Below, piece after piece: positions 8,302 through 17,675 of a stretch of DNA of 54,449 nucleotides. The notes under the pieces were generated by a model. It saw nothing but the letters and a program-made list of their open reading frames with translations. It did not search any database and was not told the origin of the DNA. The stretch comes from Myxococcales bacterium (GTDB lineage Bacteria > Myxococcota > Bradymonadia > UBA7976 > UBA1532). The stretch is taken from contig JACKDM010000032.1 in the NCBI GenBank assembly GCA_020633515.1, forward strand, positions 1 to 54,449, read 5' to 3'. The position numbers and the translations under genes were made by a program. The stretch's first letter is position 1. Each line of letters starts with the position of its first letter.

Positions 8302-10550
8302 CTACTCGAGCACCACGAACTCGACGCGGTCGTTGCGCTCGCGGCCGCGGGCGGTGAGGTTGGGGGCGATCGGCTTCGTCGCGCCGTAGCCGCGGGCTTG
8401 CAGGCGGGCGACGGCGACGCCGCGGGCGGTGAGGTGGGCGCGGATGTTGCGCGCGCGCTCGTTGCTGAGGCGGTCGAGCGCGGCGGGGTCGCCGCGGTTG
8501 TCGGTGTGGGCGGCGATGCGGATCCGGCGGATGGGGACCTTCGCGAGCGCGGCGGCGAGCGCGTCGAGGGTGGCGCGGGTGTCGGCGTCGAGCGCGGCGC
8601 TGCCGGCGGCGAAGCGGATCGGGCGCTTGAGGCGGATCGACTTCGCGGTGACGGTGACGCGGGGGCCGTCGTGGCGGGGGCCGGTGGCGCGGGGCGCGTC
8701 GCGGGTGGGTTTGGGCGCGGCGGCGGGCTTCTTCGGGGCGCCCTTCTTCGCGGCGCCGGTGAGGGTGAGGCGGAGCGGGGTGGTCTCGCCAGCGCGGAGC
8801 TCGACGGACTCGGTGATCGGCGCGTGGCCGTCGACGGTGGCGGTGACGACGTGGCGGCCGGGGGGGAGCTCGGCGCGGTAGGGGCGCTCGGCGGTGGCTT
8901 CGCCGCCGTCGCCGACGGTGACCGCGGCGGCGACCGGGGCGCCGGCGGCGTCGACGACGCGCACCTCGACGGCGCCGGGGCGGGCGGCGGGGTCGGGTTG
9001 CAGTTCGAAGGGCACGACGACCTCGGCGCCGGGCGTGATCGCGACCTCGGCGAGCGCGGGGCGGTAGCCGGGCGCGCTCGCTTCGAGGCGCAGGCGCTCG
9101 CCGTCGACGGTGTAGCCGCCGAAGCGGCCTTCGGCGTCGGTGAGCTGCGCGGCGCGGTCGGCGCCGGGGTACGCGACGCGGGCGTCGGGGAGCGGGCGGC
9201 GGGTGGTGGCGTCGATGACCTGTCCGGCGACGCGGGCCGGCGGGGGCGGGGGCGGGGCTTGGACCTCGACGGTGCGCTCGATGACCTCGGGGCGGGGGTC
9301 GATGGTGTAGGCGAGGCCGACGATCAGCGACCAGGGCGGGGTCGCGGTGACGCCGGTGTAGACGTCGTCGGAGAGGCCGTAGCGGAACGCGAAGTCGACG
9401 GCGAGCGCGGGCACGGGGAAGACGCGGAGGCCGGGGGTGATGACGTGGGGCACCGCTTCGAAGGTGAAGTTGTTGCTGCCCGGGCCGCGGCGGGTGAGCT
9501 CGACCTGCAGCGGGGTGCCGATGTGGTACTCGACGAAGGCGCTCGCGTACTCGATGACCGGCACTTCGAGGCCGAGCGCGAGCATGACGCGGTCGTAGCG
9601 GGCGCTCTGCAGGCCCCACTCTTCGATGACGCCGGGCTCGCCGGGGCGGCCGGCGAAGAGGGCCTCGCGGTTCTCCCATTCATAGCCGAGGCCGAAGGTG
9701 AAGCGGGCGGGGAAGCCGTAGCCGCGCAGGAAGTCGGCGGTGACGACGCCGCGGAGCGCGGGGCTCGTCGCGTCGCCTTCGAAGCCGCCGCCGCCGACGA
9801 CGCCGACGAGCGCGAGCTCGCCGATGAGCGCGAGCGCGAGGGTGTCGGTGACGAAGCCGCCGAGCTTGGCGGCGAGGGTGATGTCGCCGACCGACTGGAG
9901 GACGCGGGGGAGGGCGCCGTCGTTGGCGTTGCTGGTGGCGCGCACGGCGAGGGCGAGCTCGGCGAAGCCGACCGGGGTGAAGGCGAGCGCGAGATCGGTG
10001 GCGGTGAAGACGTTCTTGGTGCCGTCGGCGGGGAAGTCGGGCGCTTCGAACCAGGTGAGGCCGAGGCGGAGGCGCACGGTGCCGAGGGGGCCGGGGTCGG
10101 CGGTGCGGAGGCGGTCGAGGCCGGTGAGGCCGTCGATGGCGGGGGCGCGGCGGGTGGTGTCGACGCGGTCGGGGCCGGGGAGGAGGCGGAACGGCGGGGG
10201 GCCGGGGGCGGCGGCGGCGTCGGGCGCCGGGTCGGCGTCGGTCGCGGGCGCGGGGAGCGTGGGGTCGGGCGCGGGGAGCGTGGGGTCGGGCGCTTGGAGC
10301 GTGGGGTCGGGCGCGGGGAGCGTGGGGTCGGGCGCGGGAGCGTGGGGTCGGGCGCCTGGGCGGCGGCCGGGGCGGCGGCGAGCGCCAGGGCGAGCGAGAC
10401 GGCGAAGAGGGCGGCGAGCGGCGCGGCGAGCGGCGGCGAGGCGCGGCGAGCGACGCGGCGGGCGAGGCGGGCGGCGCAGCGAGCGGCGCGGCGAGCCTGG
10501 GCCGCGGCGGCGCGCGCCGGCGGGGGCGGGGAGCGGGCGGTCACGCGCAT
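8302..10550 (-). CDS. Outer-membrane barrel protein with carboxypeptidase-regulatory/PEGA modules and OmpA domain (one frameshift)
   Basis: After correcting one frameshift near 10340 this encodes about 749 residues. From ATG 10550 there is a long basic N-region, then a hydrophobic core (ALFAVSLALALAAAPAAAQA), giving an unusually long signal peptide. Next come 7-residue repeats APDPTLP, a beta-barrel-like region (about residues 110-390, many alternating hydrophobics ending AYTIDP), two beta-sandwich modules (VAGQVIDATTRRPLPDARV is a carboxypeptidase-regulatory signature; LPPGRHVVTATVDGHAP is PEGA-like), and a C-terminal OmpA domain (IRIAAHTDNRGD, then SNERARNIRAHL and ARGRERNDRVEFVVLE) that should bind peptidoglycan. 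The frameshift lies in the APDPTLP repeats, where one unit is 20 instead of 21 bp. The signal peptide and body are then in different frames. Confidence 0.85.
10246..10352. repeat. 21 bp tandem repeat inside the OmpA gene with one 20 bp unit
   Basis: Five units of GGCGCGGGGAGCGTGGGGTC type lie head to tail and encode APDPTLP on the minus strand. The unit at about 10331-10350 carries GCGGGAG where the others have GCGGGGAG (one has GCTTGGAG). This one-base loss puts the signal peptide out of frame with the rest of the protein. Short repeats with G-runs are slippage-prone in cells and error-prone in sequencing, and the sequence alone does not say which applies. Confidence 0.85.
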
Positions 10551-10861
10551 TTGGTGGTTTCGAGGTCGTGCAAGCGGCGGGAGTGTAGCACCGCGCGCGG
10601 TTGAGCGAACCGCCGTCGCGGCGGGCAGGGCGCGGGCGGTGGCGACACGAACCGCTGCCGCGGCGGCCGGGGCGCGGGCGGTCCCGGGTCGCGTGCACGG
10701 CGGGCGGGCAGTGCCCGCGGTCGCGGCACGAACCGTCGTCGGGAGCGGGCGGGGCGAGCGCGGGGCAGAGGTCGCGGCTGTGGGGTCGGCCCCACGCGCC
10801 GCTGAGGGGGCAACCCCACGGGGCGCCGGGGAAAGCAACTGTTTTCATTGGCTTTTCCACG

Positions 10862-10877
10862 CGGCACATCGGTTGCA
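10862..10877 (+). promoter_or_regulatory. Sigma-54-type promoter (-24/-12)
   Basis: CGGCACATCGGTTGCA matches the consensus TGGCACG-N4-TTGCA with GG and GC exactly 10 bases apart. Only the first base and the weakly conserved seventh differ. The start of transcription would be near 10888, followed by a strong GGAGGTG at 10901 and ATG 10912, a leader of about 24 bases. The -12 GC also begins a perfect inverted repeat, GCAGAT-ACAA-ATCTGC (10875-10890), which could be an operator or a 5'-end hairpin. The surrounding sequence is notably AT-richer than the rest of the window. Confidence 0.6.
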
Positions 10878-10911
10878 GATACAAATCTGCGCTTGCCTGG
10901 GGAGGTGAGAG

Positions 10912-11013
10912 ATGCAGCGCGATTCGCCGTGGCCGTGGTCGCTCGCGGGCGCCGTGCTCGGTTCGATGCTCGGCGCGCTCGTGCTCGCCGCGACGTTTCG
11001 CGTCTTCCCGTGA
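10912..11013 (+). CDS. Small single-pass membrane protein, 33 residues
   Basis: The peptide starts MQRDSPWPWSLAGAVLGSML and ends GALVLAATFRVFP: a short polar head, one hydrophobic helix with GxxxG-like small-residue spacing (SLAGAVLGSMLGALVLAA), and a four-residue tail. GGAGGTG at 10901-10907 is an excellent ribosome binding site, and a sigma-54-like promoter lies directly upstream. The receiver-domain gene follows after 39 bp, so the two may be co-transcribed. No family was recognised. Support comes from the ribosome binding site, promoter, hydrophobic profile and stop placement, not from homology. Confidence 0.6.
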   Translation: MQRDSPWPWSLAGAVLGSMLGALVLAATFRVFP

Positions 11014-11052
11014 GGCCGCCCCCCGGCCCCGGCCACGCAGTGAGGGATCACC

Positions 11053-11484
11053 ATGTCTGCCCTGAAGTCGAGCGCGCCCGAGACCATCGATGTCCTCCTC
11101 GTCGAGGGCGATCTGCAAGACGCCGTGCTCGTGCAGCTCTGCCTCGCCCGCGCCCGGCAGGTGCGGTTCCGCCTGCGCCATGTCTCCCGGCTCGCGCACG
11201 TCGCGCCGGTGCTCGAAGAGTTCAACCCGCAGGTCGTGCTGCTCGACTTCTTCCTGCCCGACGAGTGGGGGCTCGACGCGCTCGGGGCGGTGATCGACGC
11301 CGTCGGCGATACGCCGGTGGTGGTGATGACCGCGTTCGAGGATCCGTGCGTCGGCCCGCGCCTGATCACGGCGGGCGCGGCGGCGCGGCTCGGCAAGGGG
11401 CTCGACGCGCTGCGCCGGCTCGAAGACACGCTGCTCGACGCCATCGCCGCCCACCGCATCGGCCGGATGCTCGCGAGCGCCTGA
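11053..11484 (+). CDS. Single-domain response regulator (receiver) protein
   Basis: 143 residues forming one CheY-like receiver with no output domain. Visible elements are the acidic pocket (LLVEGDLQD), the likely phosphorylated Asp65 in VVLLDFFLPDEWG, Thr93 in VVVMTAFED and Lys115 in ARLGKGLD. All catalytic positions are present, although the usual adjacent acidic pair at the N-terminus is replaced by E-G-D. Stand-alone receivers relay phosphate or act by protein contact. No histidine kinase lies in the window. It sits between the small membrane peptide and the giant TSP3 gene, all on the plus strand, and may share the sigma-54-like promoter at 10862. Confidence 0.88.
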   Translation: MSALKSSAPETIDVLLVEGDLQDAVLVQLCLARARQVRFRLRHVSRLAHVAPVLEEFNPQVVLLDFFLPDEWGLDALGAVIDAVGDTPVVVMTAFEDPCVGPRLITAGAAARLGKGLDALRRLEDTLLDAIAAHRIGRMLASA

Positions 11485-11536
11485 GCGCGCGCCCGGTCGC
11501 CACCACCACCACCGCTCCACCACCACGGAGTCATCG

Positions 11537-14500
11537 ATGAACATCCGCTCGTCCCGCGCGGGGCACGCCGCGCTGTTCGTGTTCGTCTGCCTGCTCGCCT
11601 GCCTGCTCACCACGCCGGCCGCGGCGCAGCCGCAGCCCGACTGCACGCCGCTTCAGCTCATCCTGCTCGCCGATCGCGACGGCGACGGCTTCTGCGACGC
11701 CGATAACTGTCCCGACGCGGCCAACCCCGATCAGCGCGACACCGACGGCGACCGGCGGGGCGACGCCTGCGACGGCGACGACGACGGCGACGGCGTGGCC
11801 GACGGGCAGGACAACTGCCCGCTGACCGGTGACCCCGACCAGACCGACAGCGACGCCGACGGGCGGGGGGATCCGTGCGACGACGACGACGACGGCGATG
11901 GTATCGCCGATGGGGTCGATCTCTGCCCGCGGGTCTTCGATCCGGTGCAGGTCGACACCGACGGCGACGGGGACGGTGACGCGTGCGACGAGGACGACGA
12001 CGACGATGGCATCGTCGATGGTCTGGATCGCTGCCCGCTGCTCGCCGACGACGGGCGCGACAGCGACGGGGACGGGCAGGGTGACGCCTGCGACGGGGAC
12101 GATGACAACGACGGGCTCGCCGACGACGGCGACAACTGCCCGCGGGTGGCGAACCCGGGGCAGGGTGACTTCGACGGGGACGGCGCGGGTGATCCGTGCG
12201 ACGACGACGACGACGGCGACGGGGTGCCCGACGCGGTCGACAACTGCCCGCGGGTGGCGAACCCCGATCAGGCGTCGGGCGGCATGGGGCAGCCGGGCTT
12301 CGCGTGCTCGGACGCGCCCGACGCCGACGGCGACGGGGTGCCCGATGACTTCGACGTCTGCCCGGCGGTGGCCGATCCCGAGCAGCGCGACGGCGACGGG
12401 GACGGGGCGGGTGACGCCTGCGACTTCGACGACGATCAGGACGGCGTCGCCGACGTCGACGATGTCTGCCCGGCGGTGGCCGATCCCGATCAGAGCGACC
12501 TCGACCGGGACGGCGCGGGTGACGCCTGCGACGACGACGACGACGACGACGGCGTGCCCGACGCGGCCGATGTCTGCCCGCGGATCGCCGATCCCGCGCA
12601 GCGCGACACCGACGGCGACGGGCGCGGGGATCGCTGCGATGTCGACGATGACAACGATCGCGTCCTCGACCGCGACGATGTCTGCCCGCTGGTGGCCGAT
12701 CCCGAGCAGCGCGACACCGACGGTGATGGCGTCGGTGACGCGTGCGACGACGATCGGGACGGCGACGGCGTCGCCGACGTGGACGATCTGTGTCCGGGGG
12801 TGGCTGATCCCATGCAGCCGGACGCCGACGGGGATGGCATCGGCGATGGCTGCGACGACGACCGCGACGGCGACGGGCTCGGCAACGGCGAAGACATCTG
12901 CCCCGACGCGGCGGATCCCGATCAGCGCGACAGCGATCAGGACACCTTCGGCGACGCCTGCGACAGCGACGATGACAACGACGGCGTGCCGGATGTCGAC
13001 GACTCGTGCCCGTTCGCGCGCGACCCGCTCGACCGCGACCTCGACGGGGATGGCGTCGGCGATGCCTGCGACGACGATCGGGACGGCGACGGGGTCGCGA
13101 ACGGGGACGATCTGTGCCCGACGGTGCGCGATCCCATGCAGCGCGACCGCGACGGGGATGGCATCGGCGACGCGTGCGACGCCGATCGCGACAGCGATGG
13201 CGACGGGGTCGACGATCAGGTCGATGACTGCCCGATGGTGCCCGATCCGATGCAGCTCGACACCGATGGGGATGGGCTCGGGGACGCGTGTGACGGCGAC
13301 GACGACGGCGACGGGGTGCTCGACGGGGACGATGGCTGCCCGCGGGAGGTCGATCCCGAGCAGCTCGACGCCGATGGCGATGGCATCGGGGATGCCTGCG
13401 ACGTCGACGACGACGGCGACGGGGTCGATGACATCGGCGATGTGTGTCCGGGGGTGGCCGATCCCGATCAGCGGGACAGCGATGGCGATGGCGTGGGTGA
13501 TGCGTGCGACGACGACGACGACGGCGACGGGGTCGCGGACGGGGACGATCTCTGCCCGCTCGCGGCCGATCCGGGGCAGCGGGACACCGACGGGGACGGG
13601 GCGGGGGACGCCTGCGACGAGGACGATGACGACGATGGCGTCGCCGATCCCGATGATGGCTGCCCGCGGGACGCCGATCCCGATCAGCTCGACGCCGACG
13701 CGGATGGCATCGGCGATGTGTGCGACACCGACGCGGACGCGGACGGGGTGGAGGACGCGGATGACAACTGCCCGGGGGTGGCGAACGCGCAGCAGATCGA
13801 TCTCGACGGTGATGGCCGGGGGAACGCGTGCGACGAGGACGACGACGGAGATGGCATCCCCGACGGGGAGGATGGCTGTCCGCGGCTCTCGGACGACGGG
13901 CGGGACGGGGACGGTGATGGCATCCCCGACGCGTGTGATCGAGACGCGGACACCGACGGGGACGGGGTCGACGATGGGGTCGATCTGTGCCCGCTCGTGC
14001 CGGATCCCGATCAGGTCGACCGCGACGGGGACGGGCTCGGTGATCCGTGTGATCCCGATGACGACGACGACGGGGTGAGCGATGGGCTCGACAACTGCCC
14101 GGCGATGCCGAACCGCGAGCAGCAGAACCTCGACGGGGACGCGCCGGGGGATGTGTGTGATCCCGATGATGACAACGACGGGGTGCCCGATGGGGTGGAT
14201 GTGTGTCGGCGGCTGCCCGATCCGGGGCAGGAGGACATCGACGGGGACGGGCGGGGGGATCGGTGTGATGACGACGACGACGGGGACGGGGTGCCCGATC
14301 GGCGTGATGTGTGCCCGGCGGTGGCGGATCCGGCGCAGGCGGATCGGGATGGGGATGGGATGGGGGACGCGTGTGATCCCGATGATGACAACGATGGCTT
14401 CCCCGACCTGATGGATCTGTGCCCGACGCGGCCGGATCCGACGCAGCAGGACACCGATGGGGACGGGGTGGGTGATGCGTGCGACGATGATGATGATGGT

Positions 14501-17254
14501 GATGGGATCGAGGACGTCGCCGACAACTGTCCGCAGCTCGCAAACCCCGATCAGGCCGATCTCGAGGGAGACGGACGGGGGGATGCGTGCGACGTCGACG
14601 ACGATGATGATGGGATCGTCGATGGTGAAGACAACTGCCCGACCGTCGCGAACGGGGCGCAGCGGGACAGCGATGGGGATGGGGCGGGCGATGGGTGCGA
14701 TCCGGACGCGGACGATGATGGGATCGAGGACGCGGCCGATGTGTGCCCGACGGTGGCCGATCGGGATCAGCGGGACACCGATGGGGATGGCATGGGGGAC
14801 GCGTGTGACGAGGACGACGACGGGGACGGGGTGGCGGACGCGGCGGATCTGTGTCCGCGGGTGGCGGATCCGGCGCAGGGGGACGCGGACGGGGACGGGG
14901 CGGGGGATGCGTGTGACGAGGACGACGACGGGGATGGGCTCGCCGATGAGGCGGAGCGCGCGGCGGGGACCGATCCGCTCGATCCCGACAGCGACGATGA
15001 TGGCTTGCTCGATGGGGCCGAGGCGGCGGTGGGGGGGGATCCGCGGCGGGGGGACACCGATGGGGATGGGATCGACGACGCGACGGAGGTGCAGCTCGGG
15101 ACGGCGCCGGATCGGGCGGACAGCGACGGGGATGGCTTGAGCGATGGCGCGGAGCGGGATCTCGGGACGAACCCGCTCGATGAGGACAGCGATGACGATG
15201 GCTTGAGCGATGGTGAGGAGGCGGGCGCGGGGGGGACGGGGACCGATCCGAACGCGGAGGACAGCGACGGGGATGGCTTCGAGGATGGGGCCGAGGTCGA
15301 CGCGGGGACCGATCCGCTGCGGCCGGAGGACCATCCGGGGCATCGGCGGCCGCTGGATGTGGTCGCGGCGGGCGGGGGTTGTCAGGCGGCGCCGGGCGGG
15401 GGCGCGGGCTGGGCGGGGCTGCTGGCGTTGCTGGCGGTGGGCGTGGGGCTGCGGCGGCGGGTGCGGGGGGTGGATGACTCGGCGGCGCCGATGGGCGTGG
15501 GGCTGCGGCGGCGGGCGCGGGGGGTCGATGACGCGGTGGCGTCGGGTCCGGTGGGCGCGGAGCGGGCGGGGGCGCGGGCGCGGATGGTGCGGTTGATCGC
15601 GCGGTTCTCGGCGGGGCGGCTGGCGGCGCTCCTGGCGCTGCTGGCGGTGGCGCTGCCGACGGGGGCGCGGGCGTTCGACGCGCAGCGCTTCGTGCCGGCG
15701 GGGGTGGATTCGGGCGCGGTGACGTTGCTGGGTTCGCCGACGTTGCCGCCGCTTCAGCTCTCGATGAGCGCGATCTGGCACTACGCGGCGGAGCCGGTGC
15801 GGCTGGTCGATCGGGATGATCGGGCGACGGAGCGGCTGGCGGTGATCGAGGCGGAGCAGGGGCTGTTCTTGCGGGTGGGGGTCGGGGTGGTGGATCGGCT
15901 GATGGCCGAGGTGGAGGTGCCGGTCGTGGTGGCGCGGGCGGTGGGGGACGACTTCGCGGAGGAGATCGCGGAGACGGCGGTGGGGGACGTGGCGCTGCGG
16001 GGGCGGTATGCGCTGTTCGATCGGGCGCTCGATCCGATGGGGCTGGGGCTGGATGTGCGGGTGACGCTGCCGACGGGGGACGCGGACGCGCTGGCGGGGC
16101 GGGACGCGGTGGGGGCGAGCGCGACGGTGTTCGCCGATCGGGGCTTCGGGGCGGGCGCGGTGGTGGCGAACGTGGGGTTCGCGTTCGGGGAGCGGGGAGA
16201 GTTCGCGGGGTCGGAGGATGGGCAGGCGCTGGTGGCGGGGCTGGGCGGGCGGTACGCGGTGCTGCCGGCGGAGGCGTTGGTGGTGCTGGCGGAGGGCACG
16301 GCGGAGGTGCCGGTGACCGACGCGGTGCCGGGGTACGGGGTGCGGGGTGCTATGCGGGTGGGCGTCGGGCCGGTGGGGCTGCTGGCGGGCGGTGAGCTGG
16401 GGATCGGGGGTCGGGTGGGGGTGCCGGCGTGGCGGGTGTTCGCGGGGGTGGACTTCGCGCCGGGCGGGGGGCGGGACGCCGATCGGGACGGGGTGGCGGA
16501 CTCGGTGGATGCCTGCCCGGATCGGGCGGAGGATCTGGATGGCTTCGATGATCTGGATGGCTGCCCGGAGACCGACAACGACGGGGATGGCATCGCCGAC
16601 GCGGTCGATCGCTGCCCGGGGGAGGCGGAGGATCGGGATGGCTTCCAGGACGACGATGGCTGCCCGGACGCGGACAACGACGGCGACGGGGTCGAGGACG
16701 CGCTGGATCGGTGCCCGCATCAGGCGGAGGATCGGGATGGCTTCGAGGACGGTGATGGCTGCCCGGATGGGGACGACGACGGCGACGGGGTGCTCGATGG
16801 GGTCGATCGCTGCCCGCGGATGGCGGAGACGCCCAATGGCTTCCGCGACGAGGACGGCTGCCCCGATCAGCGGCCGACCTATGTCTTCGCGCCCGATTCG
16901 CCGGTGATCCTGTACAGCATCGAGTTCGAGCGGGGCTCGGACGCGCTGCTCGCGGCGGGGGCGCGGGTGCTCGACGACGTGGTGTTGTCGCTGCAGGCGC
17001 AGCCCGAGGTGCGGGTGCGGGTCGAGGGCCACACCGACGACGTGGGGGATGACGACGTCAACCTGCGGCTGAGCCAGCGGCGGGCGCTGGCGGTGGTCAA
17101 CTACCTGGTGGGCATGGGGATCGATCGGGCGCGGCTGACCTACGAGGGCTATGGGGAGACGCGGCCGCTGCTGCCGAACGACAGCCCGGAGAACCGGGCG
17201 CGCAACCGGCGGGTGGAGTTCCTCGCGTTGCCCGAGCTGCAGCCGGTGCAGTGA
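11537..17254 (+). CDS. Giant TSP3-repeat surface protein fused in frame to an OmpA-type outer-membrane protein
   Basis: 1905 residues. Residues 1-31 are a signal peptide (ending TTPAAAQ). Residues about 38-1130 are roughly 28 TSP3 calcium-binding units of about 39 residues (DGDGVADGDDLCP... DGAGDACD). Residues about 1135-1275 are the related GTDPLxxDSDDDGLxDG type. At Cys1282 begins CQAAPGGGAGWAGLLALLAV followed by GVGLRRR, which has the Cys, Gly-rich, hydrophobic and Arg parts of a MYXO-CTERM sorting tag. Met1350 then starts what looks like a second signal peptide (RLAALLALLAVALPTGARAF), a barrel-like domain, four more TSP3 units and an OmpA domain (about 1785-1905: VRVEGHTDDVGDDDVNLRLS, NRARNRRVEFLAL). 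It is probably two proteins joined by a lost stop. The 2029-residue open frame on the other strand is a shadow. Confidence 0.9.
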   Translation: MNIRSSRAGHAALFVFVCLLACLLTTPAAAQPQPDCTPLQLILLADRDGDGFCDADNCPDAANPDQRDTDGDRRGDACDGDDDGDGVADGQDNCPLTGDPDQTDSDADGRGDPCDDDDDGDGIADGVDLCPRVFDPVQVDTDGDGDGDACDEDDDDDGIVDGLDRCPLLADDGRDSDGDGQGDACDGDDDNDGLADDGDNCPRVANPGQGDFDGDGAGDPCDDDDDGDGVPDAVDNCPRVANPDQASGGMGQPGFACSDAPDADGDGVPDDFDVCPAVADPEQRDGDGDGAGDACDFDDDQDGVADVDDVCPAVADPDQSDLDRDGAGDACDDDDDDDGVPDAADVCPRIADPAQRDTDGDGRGDRCDVDDDNDRVLDRDDVCPLVADPEQRDTDGDGVGDACDDDRDGDGVADVDDLCPGVADPMQPDADGDGIGDGCDDDRDGDGLGNGEDICPDAADPDQRDSDQDTFGDACDSDDDNDGVPDVDDSCPFARDPLDRDLDGDGVGDACDDDRDGDGVANGDDLCPTVRDPMQRDRDGDGIGDACDADRDSDGDGVDDQVDDCPMVPDPMQLDTDGDGLGDACDGDDDGDGVLDGDDGCPREVDPEQLDADGDGIGDACDVDDDGDGVDDIGDVCPGVADPDQRDSDGDGVGDACDDDDDGDGVADGDDLCPLAADPGQRDTDGDGAGDACDEDDDDDGVADPDDGCPRDADPDQLDADADGIGDVCDTDADADGVEDADDNCPGVANAQQIDLDGDGRGNACDEDDDGDGIPDGEDGCPRLSDDGRDGDGDGIPDACDRDADTDGDGVDDGVDLCPLVPDPDQVDRDGDGLGDPCDPDDDDDGVSDGLDNCPAMPNREQQNLDGDAPGDVCDPDDDNDGVPDGVDVCRRLPDPGQEDIDGDGRGDRCDDDDDGDGVPDRRDVCPAVADPAQADRDGDGMGDACDPDDDNDGFPDLMDLCPTRPDPTQQDTDGDGVGDACDDDDDGDGIEDVADNCPQLANPDQADLEGDGRGDACDVDDDDDGIVDGEDNCPTVANGAQRDSDGDGAGDGCDPDADDDGIEDAADVCPTVADRDQRDTDGDGMGDACDEDDDGDGVADAADLCPRVADPAQGDADGDGAGDACDEDDDGDGLADEAERAAGTDPLDPDSDDDGLLDGAEAAVGGDPRRGDTDGDGIDDATEVQLGTAPDRADSDGDGLSDGAERDLGTNPLDEDSDDDGLSDGEEAGAGGTGTDPNAEDSDGDGFEDGAEVDAGTDPLRPEDHPGHRRPLDVVAAGGGCQAAPGGGAGWAGLLALLAVGVGLRRRVRGVDDSAAPMGVGLRRRARGVDDAVASGPVGAERAGARARMVRLIARFSAGRLAALLALLAVALPTGARAFDAQRFVPAGVDSGAVTLLGSPTLPPLQLSMSAIWHYAAEPVRLVDRDDRATERLAVIEAEQGLFLRVGVGVVDRLMAEVEVPVVVARAVGDDFAEEIAETAVGDVALRGRYALFDRALDPMGLGLDVRVTLPTGDADALAGRDAVGASATVFADRGFGAGAVVANVGFAFGERGEFAGSEDGQALVAGLGGRYAVLPAEALVVLAEGTAEVPVTDAVPGYGVRGAMRVGVGPVGLLAGGELGIGGRVGVPAWRVFAGVDFAPGGGRDADRDGVADSVDACPDRAEDLDGFDDLDGCPETDNDGDGIADAVDRCPGEAEDRDGFQDDDGCPDADNDGDGVEDALDRCPHQAEDRDGFEDGDGCPDGDDDGDGVLDGVDRCPRMAETPNGFRDEDGCPDQRPTYVFAPDSPVILYSIEFERGSDALLAAGARVLDDVVLSLQAQPEVRVRVEGHTDDVGDDDVNLRLSQRRALAVVNYLVGMGIDRARLTYEGYGETRPLLPNDSPENRARNRRVEFLALPELQPVQ
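15371..15532 (+). other. Internal C-terminal sorting tag and 54 bp duplication at the junction of two protein halves
   Basis: The MYXO-CTERM-like tag (Cys codon at 15380, Arg cluster ending about 15463) is followed by a run of six G and then GTGGATGAC. One additional G in the run would read GGT GGA TGA and end the protein directly after the Arg cluster, where such tags normally end. A 54 bp tandem copy of the same segment (starts 15441 and 15495) carries the same G6 run and the same out-of-frame TGA. The second open half begins with ATG 15584. Confidence 0.7.
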
Positions 17255-17351
17255 AGGGGCGTCGCTGCGCGCGGGGGCCAGGGGTCGGCTGACGCGCGCT
17301 CTTCTGGTCTGCTCGGCGCGCGCTGGTCCCAGTGGCGCGCGCCCGGGTCGG

Positions 17352-17409
17352 CCCCGCGGCGGACGGGCTCCCCCTCCCTGGGTCCGGCCGCCGCGGGGTC
17401 CGTGTTTTT
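17352..17409 (+). terminator. Rho-independent terminator after the giant TSP3/OmpA gene
   Basis: Perfect 11-base arms CCCCGCGGCGG (17352-17362) and CCGCCGCGGGG (17388-17398) are followed six bases later by TTTTT (17405-17409), about 100 bp after the stop at 17254. A T-run is rare in this GC-rich sequence, which strengthens the call. Confidence 0.7.
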
Positions 17410-17455
17410 CTCCCCGATCATTTGTGACAGGCGTGGCCGGGGGCCGCGGCGTGAT

Positions 17456-17497
17456 CCGTGGGGGGGATCCCACGGGGGGCGCGGGGGTTCCCCCGCG
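17456..17497. repeat. Two further hairpins between the giant gene and the next transcription unit
   Basis: CCGTGGG (17456-17462) pairs with CCCACGG (17469-17475) across six bases. CGCGGGGG-TT-CCCCCGCG (17480-17497) is a nearly continuous palindrome. With the terminator just upstream this makes three strong stem-loops in 150 bp. They may reinforce termination or mark a protein-binding region. There is no T-run after either. Confidence 0.5.
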
Positions 17498-17659
17498 GCG
17501 GCGTGGGCGGCCGGTGGCGTCGGCGGGTCTGGATCTCGGGCTCGGCGCGGGTCGAGGCGATGGCCTCAATGTGACAAGACACTCAAAAGCCGCATTCCTC
17601 CTTGTCTCCAGACAAGTCACAAAACGTGAACTGGACCAAATCTATGTCACACAACTGCG

Positions 17660-17675
17660 TGGCACGACGGCTGCA
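17660..17675 (+). promoter_or_regulatory. Sigma-54-type promoter
   Basis: TGGCACGACGGCTGCA agrees with TGGCACG-N4-TTGCA at every specified base except one (C for the first T of TTGCA), with correct GG-GC spacing. Transcription would start near 17686, giving a leader of about 220 bases to ATG 17909. Upstream TGTGAC repeats are candidate activator sites. Confidence 0.6.

Noticed and set aside
11531..17620. 2029-residue minus-strand open frame of Val-Ile-Pro-rich repeats
   Set aside because: It is the mirror of the plus-strand DGDG-type TSP3 repeats. The plus strand has signal peptides, ribosome binding site and OmpA motifs, and the minus strand has none.
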